Below, piece by piece: positions 45,601 to 54,444 of a stretch of DNA of 64,000 bases. Made by a program: the position numbers and the translations under genes. The notes below the pieces were generated by a model. The model searched no databases and was not told the origin of the DNA. It worked only from the letters and a program-made list of their open reading frames with translations. Each line of letters begins with the position of its first letter. Position 1 is the stretch's first letter. The DNA lies in contig OX442432.1 in the NCBI GenBank assembly GCA_949361645.1, positions 2,820,598-2,884,597 on the forward strand. The letters run 5' to 3'. The DNA is from Spongilla lacustris (Eukaryota; Porifera; Demospongiae; Spongillida; Spongillidae).

Positions 45601-46578
45601 GCGGCGAAGCACACTCATTGGTATAACCGTCACATCCGCGCCTGTATCCATCTTGAAGGTGACAGGTTGTCCATTGAGTTGCAAAGTCACCAACCAAGAA
45701 TCATTTCTCCCTGCCCTATGGTTAGCTAGGTCATGTATATACACTGCATCCAATACTTCTGAATTGTCAGAAAACACCTCCTTCACTCTTGTAGATGACC
45801 TACACACCGCCTGAAAATGCCCAAGTTTTCCACATTTATTGCAAGTTGCATTTCTTGCTGGACAATTTCTGCGATCATGTGGGAACCCTTTCCCACAATT
45901 TGGGCATTTACTTTGTGTCCCCTGTGTTAACTGAGTTGACTTCCGTATTGCTGGTTGTGGTCCTTTTGTATGTAAGGGCTGCTGCTGCTGTCTACCAGGA
46001 GAGACTGCATCAATGTTGACAGGCTGGGGTTGAGACTGACCACATCGAATTATTGCCTGCTGTTTCCTCACACTTTCCGCCTGCCGAGATTGTGCTAATG
46101 CTTTCTCTAAGGTAAGGTTAGGGTCCATCTGCAATTTTTCTGACAGTTGTGAATCCCGTATACCCACCACAATTCTGTCCCTAATCATTTCTCCTTGAAG
46201 CACCTTATAATCGCAAAATTCAGCCAGCCGGTAGAGATCCGTTATAAAAGCATCCACCGTTTCCCCATCTTCTTGTCTCCTTTGATTAAACTTCGCTCTT
46301 TCAAATATAACGTTTCTCCGAGGGACAAAATGAGACTCAAATTTGCCCTTTACGACACTGTACTTTTTTGAATCTTCCGCAGATAGACCGAATGACCGTA
46401 GGATATCATCCGCTTCGTCGCCCATGCTATAAATGAGATTGCTCACTTGTGTCTCCTCTTCTTTCGCGTCCAGCCCCGACACCTGGCGAAATCGCTCAAA
46501 GCGACGAATCCACTTTGGCCATTCCTCGGGATGCGTGAAGCTAAAGTTTTCCGGTGGAGTCACCTGAAAGGTCGCCAT
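42643..46578 (-). CDS. Ty3/gypsy gag-pol polyprotein, intact
   Basis: 1,311 codons. I chose the ATG at 46,576-46,578 (MATFQVTPPENFSF) because the upstream in-frame extension to 46,728 translates the LTR and primer site. Gag has two zinc knuckles (CPNCGKGFPHDRRNC, CNKCGKLGHFQAVC). Protease has D-T-G-A (45,637-45,648). RT has FSKLDANSGFWQ and M-M-D-D (44,815-44,826, a variant of YxDD). RNase H has SADASSFGLG, EKEALAL and TDHKPL. Integrase has HEGHQGISKCRERA...CPTC followed by D-D-E (VAMDIFEW, VSDNGPQF, SNGEAERAV). The C-terminus is charged. Gag and pol are in one frame, so no frameshift is needed. Confidence 0.95.
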   Translation of the reverse strand: MATFQVTPPENFSFTHPEEWPKWIRRFERFRQVSGLDAKEEETQVSNLIYSMGDEADDILRSFGLSAEDSKKYSVVKGKFESHFVPRRNVIFERAKFNQRRQEDGETVDAFITDLYRLAEFCDYKVLQGEMIRDRIVVGIRDSQLSEKLQMDPNLTLEKALAQSRQAESVRKQQAIIRCGQSQPQPVNIDAVSPGRQQQQPLHTKGPQPAIRKSTQLTQGTQSKCPNCGKGFPHDRRNCPARNATCNKCGKLGHFQAVCRSSTRVKEVFSDNSEVLDAVYIHDLANHRAGRNDSWLVTLQLNGQPVTFKMDTGADVTVIPMSVLRRQRETKTLYPAQKRLHGPNNQELPVRGCLKATLAYRNATVVEEVYVVPGLHTPLLGRPAIESLGLITRVASIGLTGDQIPLQYPNLFKGLGKLKGEYTIRLREGACPFALMTPRRVAIPLLPRVKAELERMVQLGVISPVEEPTEWCAGMVVAQKANGSVRICVDLSRLNESVCRERHPLPVVEQVLAQLTGAKLFSKLDANSGFWQIPLSPESALLTTFVTPFGRFCFHRLPFGITSAPEHFQKRMLAILSGVEGVLCMMDDILVHGKTQEEHDSRLHEVLRRIQRSGLTLNKEKCFFSLPEVKFLGQVIDSEGIRPDPAKVSAILQVPEPTNIGDVRRFLGMVNQLSKFSPNVAEKTQPLRDLLSKRNMWIWGEAQKKAFQEVKEALSTRPVLAFFDPVRETIVSADASSFGLGAVLLQKQLKGELRPIAYVSRAMTPTEKRYAQIEKEALALTWACERFSDYLIGLQFHLQTDHKPLVPLFSNKNLDELPIRVQRFRLRLMRYSFTISHVAGKDLAIADALSRAPVSEPTAEDLLLQKSTNAFIDFTMEYHPKSEKGIQQIRRQQEVDAVIKQVARYCLDGWPEKKKVPGPVRAYSQVSAELTVVKGLLMRGARIVIPESMRPEMLKKIHEGHQGISKCRERARQSVWWPGLSKHIEELVQRCPTCCKEQIQKAEPLLTTPLPTLPWQKVAMDIFEWEKGSYLLMVDYYSRFIEVTRLGGLSTEAVIGAVKGIFARHGVPEEVVSDNGPQFSSRTFQNFSSEYGFEHITSSPLYPQSNGEAERAVRTVKSLWKKEKDPFLALLIYRATPLEIGYSPAELLMCRRLRTTLPLAQEQRVPKLPDPTVLSNKNDQVKGRQKKNFDADHGVKMLPTLHSGDTVWILDRRTMGRVVKEIAPRSYVVETQEGNFRRNRRALVLMPKDQDQRGGEISEEEETADEQGKRRVNLKMRKRMVKTTWKTRKHGMLKIHAWRGKHQGWNPKKSM

Positions 46579-46643
46579 TCCTTTGTTATAGGTAGGAGTA
46601 CGGCGTCCAAACCAGCACGACGATAAAATGAACGGAGGGTAAT

Positions 46644-46662
46644 AATCCCACTGCGGCCACCA
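46644..46662 (-). other. Ty3 primer-binding site, probably tRNA-Leu type
   Basis: Minus strand TGGTGGCCGCAGTGGGATT begins directly inside the 5' LTR. Its complement ends ...AATCCCACTGCGGCCACCA; the AATCCCAC T-arm end is typical of animal tRNA-Leu. The acceptor stem (GGCCGCA) would have to be checked against tRNA genes of this species. Confidence 0.6.
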
Positions 46663-46804
46663 TGTAGCGTTGTACCGGATTATGCCCGAACAATATCTTA
46701 AATCACGCAGCTCATAACGTACCCGCACAACCTATACACGAACTCCAATAAGACCCCCCCCATCCCACAGCGCATGCGCATACATGTCCCAGTCTACTAC
46801 TACA
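46663..46804 (-). repeat. Ty3/gypsy 5' LTR (142 bp)
   Basis: Identical by eye to 42,439-42,580. Followed on the plus strand by CATAT (46,805-46,809). Confidence 0.95.
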
Positions 46805-47970
46805 CATATCATCTATCCATTTCATACTGCTAGCTCCAACCATGTGATGGGCTGGTGGTCTATCACCAAATGTTGAGATATGATCTGTGGATGATGTGGT
46901 CATGCACAAAGGAACAAGCGAAAGCTGAAGTATCTGTGGAAATAAAATTACAAGGTGCATTACAGGACTCCCATGTGTGTGTATGTTAGTATGGGTATGT
47001 TATTATGGGTATGTATATATTATTGTACTGTGCTTCAATTCAATCTTCCAGTAGGGGGCCACTCCTGGCACAGATGTATTGAATGTCTCGGCACCTGTGG
47101 TGCACTGGAGCTACCTAAGGCATTTCTAAAGTTACAATCGCAAACTGGATCGAGAGGTGAACAATCCAAGAGAATGAAGGCCTTACAGAAAGAGAGGGAA
47201 GGAGGGGAAGAGGGAGTGGATGGGAGGGGGAGCAAGAGTGGGATGAGTTAAAAGCTTGAGGAGATAGTGGGCATTGTTGGTGCTCTGCTTGAACATAAAT
47301 GTATATAACAGTGTGGCGGTGAGTGTGCTTTTATTTTTAGGTTGGCCACAGTACACTCACTAAAGGGGGATAGCTCTTCAGTAAACCAGACATGCAGACT
47401 CAGCTTGTGTTTGTAGGTAAGTATGCATCTGAGGTTAGAAGTCACACACTGCACATACATGTACAGGGGATATTTTCATGTACACCCTTTTGGTCAGATT
47501 CCTTGCATGAACTGTGTTTTAGTTGCACATGGAAATAGTCCATAGGTGGGCGTGCTCCAGCTGCTGAATCCACCAAACTTGTAAGTTTTTTGATGGGCTA
47601 TGATGATAGGATGTGCTTGCCTTGTACTTCAGCTGGCTTGTCTGCTGTTGTCTGCTATTCTGCTCCAGTCAGCTGTTGCAGTAAGCGCACCTTACTTGGG
47701 TACCAATAACTGCTATTATTTTTTTTAGAAATTAAAACATTCACTTTCTAAATATGTTTATCTGACACTTGAATCGGACTAGAAACTTGAAATTTGATTT
47801 GAAGCATCAAAAATAGTTTTACCCTACTTATTATTAATATGAATTGAGAAAGGTGCATTAATAGAATTGCCATTCTTATCAACATGTAATGGAAAAGACC
47901 TTTTTTATTGGAAATGAATGAATATTTTTAAAAAGAAGTTACAAGTATACACGACTTTGTTTTTTTACAG
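46805..47970. other. diverged third copy of the 26-kb locus, no complete gene
   Basis: An open frame 46,955-47,251 contains ECLGTCGALELPKAF and ends in a Lys/Glu/Gly-rich tail. The tract cttcagtaaaccagacatgca...tcacacactgcac at 47,370-47,455 matches 26,780-26,890 in the duplicated block. So this is an older duplicate of that locus. Confidence 0.35.
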
Positions 47971-48100
47971 TGATGCTCATGAGCCTATTGTCATCATTGA
48001 GGAAGCACCATCGGTTGAGAACCCTCCTGTGGAAGTTCCATGCACATCCCATCAACTCAATAGTCAACTGTCTCATCAAGCCGTCTGTCAAATAAGCTGA
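47971..48100 (+). other. diverged copy of the NPPVE exon
   Basis: After ttttttacag the frame reads D-A-H-E-P-I-V-I-I-E-E-A-P-S-V-E-N-P-P-V-E and then departs to a stop at 48,098-48,100. Homologous to 22,722-22,959 and 58,238-58,475, with the same acceptor position. Confidence 0.4.
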
Positions 48101-48167
48101 TAACCTGTCCAGTCACCTGTTAACCTGTTAAGCCACCTGTCAAGCCAAGTCACCTATCACACAATAT

Positions 48168-49262
48168 GTATTGTCCTGTGGTATAATATAAATATATGTA
48201 CAGTCCTGTAGTATAATATGCACAGTCCTGTGGTATAATATGTTCTGTTCTGTGGTATAATATGTGTATGATATGTACAGTACCTCCTGTTGGTATAATA
48301 TGTACAGTCCTGCGGTATAATATGTACAGTCCTGTGGTATAATATGTACAGTCCTATGGTATAATATGTTCTGTTCTGTGGTATAATATGTGTATGATAT
48401 GTACAGTCCTGTTGGTATAATATGTACAGTCCTGCGGTATAATATGTACAGTCCTGTGGTATAATATGTACAGTCCTATGGTATAATATGTTCTGTTCTG
48501 TGGTATAATATGTGTTTGATATGTACAGTCCTGTTGGTATGATATGTACAGTCCTGTTGGTATGATATGTACAGTCCTGCGGTATAATATGTACAGTCCT
48601 GTGGTATAATGTTCTGTGGTATTATGTTATTGTATAATATGCACAGTCCTGTGGTCTACTGTCCTGTGGTATAATATGTCCTGTCCTGTGGTATAATATG
48701 TACAGTCCTGTGGTATAATATGTCCTGTCCTGTGGTATAATATGTACAGTCCTGTGGTATAATATGTACAGTCCTATGGTGGTATAATGATATGTACACA
48801 CTGCTGTGGTATATGATATATGTACAGTCCTGTGGTATAATATGTACAGTCCTGTGGTATAATATGTTCTGTGGTATTATGTTATTGTATAATAATCACA
48901 GTCCTGTGGTCTACTGTCCTGTGGTATAATATGTCCTGTCCTGTGGTATAATATGTACAGTCCTGTGGTATAATATGTCCTGTCCTGTGGTATAATATGT
49001 ACAGTCCTGTGGTATAATATGTCCTGTTCTGTGGTATAATATGTTCTGTGCCTGTCCTGTGGTATATTATGTTATTTTGTAGTCCTGTGGTCTACTGCTG
49101 TCCTGTGGTATAATATGTTAGAACTGTCTTTGGTATAATATGTTCTGTCCTGTGGTATAAAATGTACAGTCCTATGGTATAATATGTACAGTCCTGTGGT
49201 ATAATATGTCCTGTTCTGTGGTATAATATGTTCTGTCCTGTGGTATAATATATGTAGTCATG
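48168..49262 (+). repeat. 22-bp satellite (gtcctgtggtataatatgtaca)
   Basis: About 1.1 kb of head-to-tail units. Unit variants (gtcctgttctgtggtataat; a ttctgtggtattatgttatt block at about 48,610 and 48,870) show higher-order duplication. Each unit has GGTATAATATG, a TATA-like sequence. No coding frame. Confidence 0.95.
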
Positions 49263-50610
49263 TGGTAGTAGGTTCTATATAGGATTTGTGCCGTAGGATG
49301 AAGTAATTTAATAAACGCGACCCACATATAACTCGTGTAACGAGAAATGGATAGCGTAGCTCTTTCTTGCTATTGACCCGGAATGGGAAGGCGATCATTT
49401 CCATGTTTTTTTCAAGTAGCCAGACCAGAGAACTTCATCATACTGTTCTTGTTCCCAGACCCATTTTTCTCCGTAGTCGTCTACTTTCTTTCTCTCTTTC
49501 TGGGTGAGTATAACTCGGGATAGGGAATGGTTATAAACCACTTTCAGCTAGCGAAGTTGTTTTTGTTGAAATGCCTTCAGGACAACAAAAGAGAAGAGCT
49601 AGCGACAAGAGGAATACCTCCAAAAGCGAGATCCGGAACAAAGGCGGGTTTCCGCACAGAGTTGATCACCAGCGAAAAGAGCGCGATGCCAGAAGCGTCC
49701 AGAGGGGAAGTGTGATGTGGATAGAACATGCTACCACAGCACGCAATGGTTATAATATTCAGTGTAATTTGCTTGGCAAGGTCTGGTGCACACATTGACT
49801 CGGTGGTGCCTTTTGTATGAATCAGTCATTGCTTCAACACAGTCAAGAGCTGTCACAGTACAGCCATCATTGCCCACTATTCAAATGTGTGACATAAGTG
49901 CAATGCAATTTGACTTCATGAAAAAACATTAGCATCCTATTCTCCAATCTGGTGTTGTATCCTGACTAGCAATATTATCAGCTGATTGTCCAAGCAGATT
50001 CATTTGCCTAAAATAGGCGACAATGAGTGAGGTTGGGCCTCATGATACCCTCCACCTTGAGTGGATAATACGTATATGTCTGAGAAGCAGGCATATATGG
50101 GGGACCTATTCTCAATGGCAAATGGATGGTAAGCTTGTTTGTATGTGTACCTTCAAAATGGAAAGTGTTGTTTACGTATGGTACATGTACAGTCAAAACC
50201 AAACCACAAATAATTGTATTGCTAGGCAATGACATGTAGCACACAATGACAATACCAAACACACTGCATCTGTCCACTAAATTGTATTTTGTTGGATTCA
50301 TGCACTAGGCAATGTTTTATGACATCACACAATTTGCATAATAACAGATATTGCAATAAAATAGTCAGTTTGCAATGTATCTACAAAGGGAAGTGTTCAA
50401 CCTCAGTAAGGTTCGTTCCAACGATCTCTTGCACAGAATATTGAAGGCTAAGCAGAAAGTGTTCCATTGAGGTTGGTACAGTTTGTGTTGTCTCAAATAT
50501 ACTGGGTGTGACAGGGTGTACATGTACCAAGGATTGTGCCATACACCACATACACTCATGCAAACCACACAGCCAGTCCACAAAATGTGAGCATTCTCGG
50601 CACACCTCTG
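49263..50610. other. gene-poor stretch with one basic ORF
   Basis: 49,571-49,798 (+, 75 codons) begins MPSGQQKRRASDKRNTSKSE, strongly basic, resembling a first exon of a nuclear or ribosomal-type protein, but no family is recognised and no downstream exon is seen. Nothing else. Confidence 0.25.
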
Positions 50611-50915
50611 GAAGGCCCAATGCTGACCATCATTACCCATTGGTCCCCCTGTAGGTCCAATGGGGACCATCATCACCCATTGGTTCCCCTGTAGGCCCAA
50701 TGGTGACCATCATCACCCATTGGTCCCCCTGTAGGCCCAATGGTGACCATCATCACCCATTGGTCCCCCTGTAGGCCCAATGGTGACCATCATCACCCAT
50801 TGGTCCCCTGTAGGTCCAATGGGGACCACCATCCGTTCGATGCTCCATTGGCTCCTGAGAGGAGTGGACAAGTGGGGGGGGGTTCAGTCCAAGAGCATGA
50901 ATAGATGACCATTAA
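50611..50915 (+). repeat. 40-bp CCATTGG minisatellite, locus 3, with conserved flank
   Basis: About six units of cccattggtccccctgtagg + cccaatggtgaccatcatca (40 bp), then ccgttcgatgctccattggctcctgag and ggagtggacaagtgg...gagcatgaatag as at 6,300-6,395. Confidence 0.9.
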
Positions 50916-52140
50916 TCATAGATTGACCAAGAAATTGTGACTTAGAATTGTGACTTACAGGTGTAGTCGCAATTCTATGATCAAATTCAAACACTTTAAA
51001 CTCCAGTGATGTGGCTGACTGTTTACATAGATAACAAAGCTACAAATTGAATGAATACACTTGAATACAGTCATTATGTGTATGCAGCTACATGTATCGG
51101 TACTTTTCAATCTTTGACTTTAGATCGAACAATGCAACAGAACAGACTTGTACTTGCAAGTACCTTGCAATATTGCAAATCGTGCATAATCTATATATGT
51201 AGCTAGCAACACCTCAACGCGAGTTTTTGTTACAGTACATGTATGTAAGAGAAAAAAGACAGACAATATGTCGTGTGACAATGACCCTGAGTTGCCTGCA
51301 TGCATATGTACCCAGGTACTCTGGGAATCAACATGCAGGCCTTTCCGTAGGACTGACCAGTGAACAGCATCAATGAAGTCCGAATTGAGCACCCAGGTGA
51401 AGCGTTTTGTACAGGAGGTATATACTCTGTACTACTGCTAACTGTTTCAAGCTTCGAGCGGAAAAGGCCTTGCTCTTCGTTGTTGTACATAACTTCATCA
51501 TATTACACTGACCACATAATACTTGCTCCGTCGATCCGCCTTCCCTCCGTTCCCTGAACAACACCTTGGAGTTCCTTTCGGAACAGCTAGCCTTCTGTAC
51601 CTCTGCTTTGCAGGCTTATTGCCTATAACTTTGTCTGCACTGCAAACTGCCCGGTCTGCAAAGTCCGAAAAAGGGGCGTTCTTCAATTACTACCTCGCGC
51701 CGCGGTTACGTACAGTTTTGACCTTTGTGTTATCCACACCGTGTAGCGATCTACGCAGTTTTGTTAGGTCAATACAAATCTACATGCATTGGAGTTCAAT
51801 TTCATGTATAAAAAGTCATAGGTACTCGTAGAAAATACTACAAGTTGGACCGTTCAAAGCTGTGTGACTTAAGTCACAATTTTTTACGTCCGCGATACCC
51901 GTTAGAGGATTGGTAGGGAAAACGTCTTGTAACTTCTACATAACGTATTTCCAAGCAGTTTAAACGCTATATTATGAGAGCACATGACTCTATTATAATG
52001 ATACATATTTTAAAAGTACTGTAGTTGATAAAAGACTCTTGATAGTATTTTGAAACGTATTGTGACTTAAGTCACAATGATGCGGTATTTTGAGTTTTGT
52101 GCGAGATCGTGTACAGAAAAAGCCTTGTATTATAAAGATT
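50916..52140. other. no gene seen
   Basis: Overlapping short frames on both strands at 51,360-51,830; the minus frame 51,498-51,686 is compact and basic (RYRRLAVPKGTPRCC) but not recognised. Confidence 0.4.
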
Positions 52141-52141
52141 A

Positions 52142-52395
52142 CAGGCGCTGATCCAGGATTATAGGAGGGGGGGAGGGGGGGGAGGGGGGGGGGGTGGCTA
52201 GAGGGTAGGGGCCAGCAATTCTCAGCAAGGGCAGTGGCGGATCCAGGATTGTCAGTTAGAGGGGGCGTATTAAGCAGATACAAAAGGGGGTGGGTGCGGG
52301 AGGGGGCGTTGGCCCTACCGCTCCAGCTAGGGGGTATGGGGAGCGCTGTAAGCTCCCCCATTGGGGTCTGGGGCTTCGCCCCAGAAGCTTTTCAA
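52142..52395 (+). repeat. dispersed repeat with CAGTGGCGGATCCAGG end and GC hairpins, copy 1
   Basis: gatccaggatt occurs at 52,150 and again as cagtggcggatccaggatt at 52,232. A poly-G-rich stretch follows the first, and a pair of hairpins (ggggagcgctgtaagctcccc; tctggggcttcgccccaga) lies at 52,335-52,385. The hairpin pair recurs at 53,295-53,352. The CAGTGGC end resembles an hAT-type inverted repeat. Confidence 0.6.
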
Positions 52396-52610
52396 GTTTC
52401 GCATTATTAAGCTTCAGAAGGACAAGAATTTCTCATACTTTTTCCTCCGTACCAAATCGAAACATGAACAGCGGACGAAAAACAGAAAGTCATTGAAAAA
52501 TGTGTATAACTAATGTTTGGCTTTATGCCAGTGGGCTGAGCAATAGCATTTTTCTTGGATGTCGTTTAGCACTTGTCTATAATACTCTCGATATCCAATT
52601 CTAAATCATT

Positions 52611-52647
52611 GTGTGACGAGATAGCGTGGCAGCAACTTAATAGCAGC
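52611..52647 (+). repeat. 37-bp dispersed repeat, copy 2
   Basis: Exact match to 4,739-4,775. The next 150 bp here (TATA-like tatatatag at about 52,765) could belong to a solo LTR, but no second end was found. Confidence 0.65.
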
Positions 52648-52801
52648 GTTTACAAGTATAGAACTGACTAACACTGAAGAAATATAGACTTTATATGCAC
52701 AAGCTGTCTGTCACCTGATTCCATGGGTTCACTGCGCAAGCGCGTACATGTACTCTTTACAGTATATATAGTGCTCGTACATCAATATAAGGGCATTAAA
52801 T

Positions 52802-53044
52802 CTATCTTATCCAAATTGTGCTTCGAGACGCATTTTTGATAAATTTCAATGAGGAGTTTGCTCTCTCAACACCACTGCTGATACTGCATGACGTCAAAAG
52901 CAGAAGGTGAATTATTTTAGTGATGTTTGGATACATCAGTGGGCATGCTCTTCTGTCTGCGAGGGTTTCTGCCAGTGTACTGGGCTTATCAGCTTGGCTT
53001 CTCCACATACATGTCCAAAGAGATAACTCCTGTTCATTGGACAA
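52802..53044 (-). pseudogene. hAT transposase C-terminal dimerisation fragment
   Basis: An 80-codon open frame reading LWTCMWRSQADKPSTLAETL, then Y-P-N-I-T-K-I-I-H-L-L-L-L-T-S and ERANSSLKFIKN..RSTI. This is the pattern of the hAT C-terminal domain (W...yPNI..ll.ll...sa..ERsfS.lr.iK..lRstm). No other transposase part is visible, so it is a relic, lying between two copies of the hairpin repeat. Confidence 0.7.
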
Positions 53045-53250
53045 GAGAATTTGGAGAAGGTAGATCGTTCACGTAGTATTCTAAATCAGAACTGCCGGGT
53101 GGATGCTGTTCAATATTGGATGGAATAAGCCGACGCAGACGACGTATTGGTGGACCGGCCTCCGATTAAACGATACGCGCTTTTGTGGCGCATGCGCGCA
53201 TGGCAATCAGTTCTACAATAATTAAATTCATATTTTGGGTCGGCTTGTTA

Positions 53251-53360
53251 GGCCCCCCCCCCCCCCCCCCCCCCCCTGGATCTGCCACTGGTCTGGGGGA
53301 GCGCGCGCTGTAAGCTCCCCCAGTGGGGTCTGGGGCTCCGCCCCAGACGCCAACGCTTTT
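53251..53360 (+). repeat. dispersed hairpin repeat, copy 2, with inverted end motif
   Basis: Poly-C (about 26) and tggatctgccactg (the reverse complement of the CAGTGGC end) are followed by the same hairpin pair as at 52,335. Expected 8-bp hAT target duplications were not found around 52,232 and 53,290 (agcaaggg versus gtctgggg), so these two are not clearly the ends of one element. Confidence 0.6.
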
Positions 53361-53696
53361 TTACTTCATCACGCTCAAAACGCTACACAAAACTACTGTA
53401 AAAAAAAAAGAAATTTTATCGCAAACTAAACCTTATAACTTGCATGTATTACGGGGGATTTATCGTCGAAAGCTCAGTGAATCATTATCTCGCCCAAAAC
53501 GCTATGACCATTTATGAATGATGAATGAATATGACCATCTATATGCATGTAAATTAATTGATACATTTGTAAATTGCACATCCATGATCCCTGCATGGAC
53601 GTCGATGCGCATCATAGATACTTTGAGAGTACTGATGCGGATCAATATCCACGGCGACGCCCTAAGCCTTATCGTATCAAATAAACTGATTCGTGT

Positions 53697-53865
53697 GCGT
53701 TTTTTGGAGTTGATTTGGCCTGCTGTTTCTCATCGTATCAGCGTTTTTGGAGTTGATTTGGCCTGCTGTATCAGCGTTTTTTGGAGTTGATTTGGCCTGC
53801 TGTTTCTCATCGTATCAGCGTTTTTGGAGTTGATTTGGCCTGCTGTTTCTCATCGTATCCAACAA
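53697..53865 (+). repeat. 43-bp tandem repeat (tttttggagttgatttggcc)
   Basis: Four copies of ggagttgatttggcctgctg + tttctcatcgtatcagcg, the second one shortened. Confidence 0.85.
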
Positions 53866-53879
53866 GGGTAATACTGATG

Positions 53880-54029
53880 TCGAAGAGCAAGTCCATTTTA
53901 GAATTTTTCAAGGGTAGCTTGGAAAGTGAAAATGTTACACATGATTCTCCACAGGATCATGATCACTCTGAACCATCAGTGTCTGCTCTAATACCGCCGG
54001 TAACTGGCGGCGTCCCTGGTAGTGGATGA
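53880..54029 (+). CDS. short ORF with transposase-like N-terminus
   Basis: Reads M-S-K-S-K-S-I-L-E-F-F-K-G-S from an ATG at about 53,877, then an acidic/His-rich stretch, ending T-G-G-V-P-G-S-G-stop. The K-x-x-I-L-x-F-F-K start recalls hAT/ZMYM-like transposases, but nothing further is present and it lies opposite in strand to the hAT fragment at 52.9 kb. Weak. Confidence 0.2.
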   Translation, partial: SKSKSILEFFKGSLESENVTHDSPQDHDHSEPSVSALIPPVTGGVPGSG

Positions 54030-54244
54030 TACAGATTTATTACACGAAGGTCTAGATATAAATCAGCATGCAAATGACAAGTGTACAACCATAGAAAGTT
54101 GTGTAGTGAATCAGTGTTGTATGAATAAATCACAACTTTCATATGATGTTTTTGTGTAAATGATAGACATATTTGGTAACTTAGTATTATCATGCAATTT
54201 AAAGATGTGCACTGGCAACTATATGCTTACATTGATTTTTCTTT

Positions 54245-54444
54245 NNNNNNNNNNNNNNNNNNNNNNNNNNNNNNNNNNNNNNNNNNNNNNNNNNNNNNNN
54301 NNNNNNNNNNNNNNNNNNNNNNNNNNNNNNNNNNNNNNNNNNNNNNNNNNNNNNNNNNNNNNNNNNNNNNNNNNNNNNNNNNNNNNNNNNNNNNNNNNNN
54401 NNNNNNNNNNNNNNNNNNNNNNNNNNNNNNNNNNNNNNNNNNNN
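54245..54444. other. assembly gap, 200 N
   Basis: Exactly 200 N, a size often used for gaps of unknown length. It precedes the (GGGA)n array that begins duplication copy 2. Any ORF spanning it is meaningless. Confidence 0.99.

Larger units (their letters stand above)
42439..46804 (-). mobile_element. complete Ty3/gypsy LTR retrotransposon
   Basis: 4,366 bp with LTRs, primer site, single gag-pol frame and polypurine tract, flanked by CATAT on both sides (42,434-42,438 and 46,805-46,809). LTRs are identical and the ORF is uninterrupted, so the copy is very young and could be active. Pol order protease, RT, RNase H, integrase is the Ty3/gypsy order. No chromodomain and no envelope seen. Confidence 0.97.

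Noticed and set aside
46579..46728. N-terminal extension of the Ty3 polyprotein
   Set aside because: It translates the LTR and primer-binding site; the ATG at 46,578 is the expected Gag start.
48168..49262. CRISPR-like array
   Set aside because: Units are contiguous 22-bp head-to-tail repeats without unique spacers, in a eukaryotic genome.
52232..53290. A complete hAT element bounded by the CAGTGGC motifs
   Set aside because: The flanking 8-bp sequences do not match, and only the C-terminal transposase part is present.
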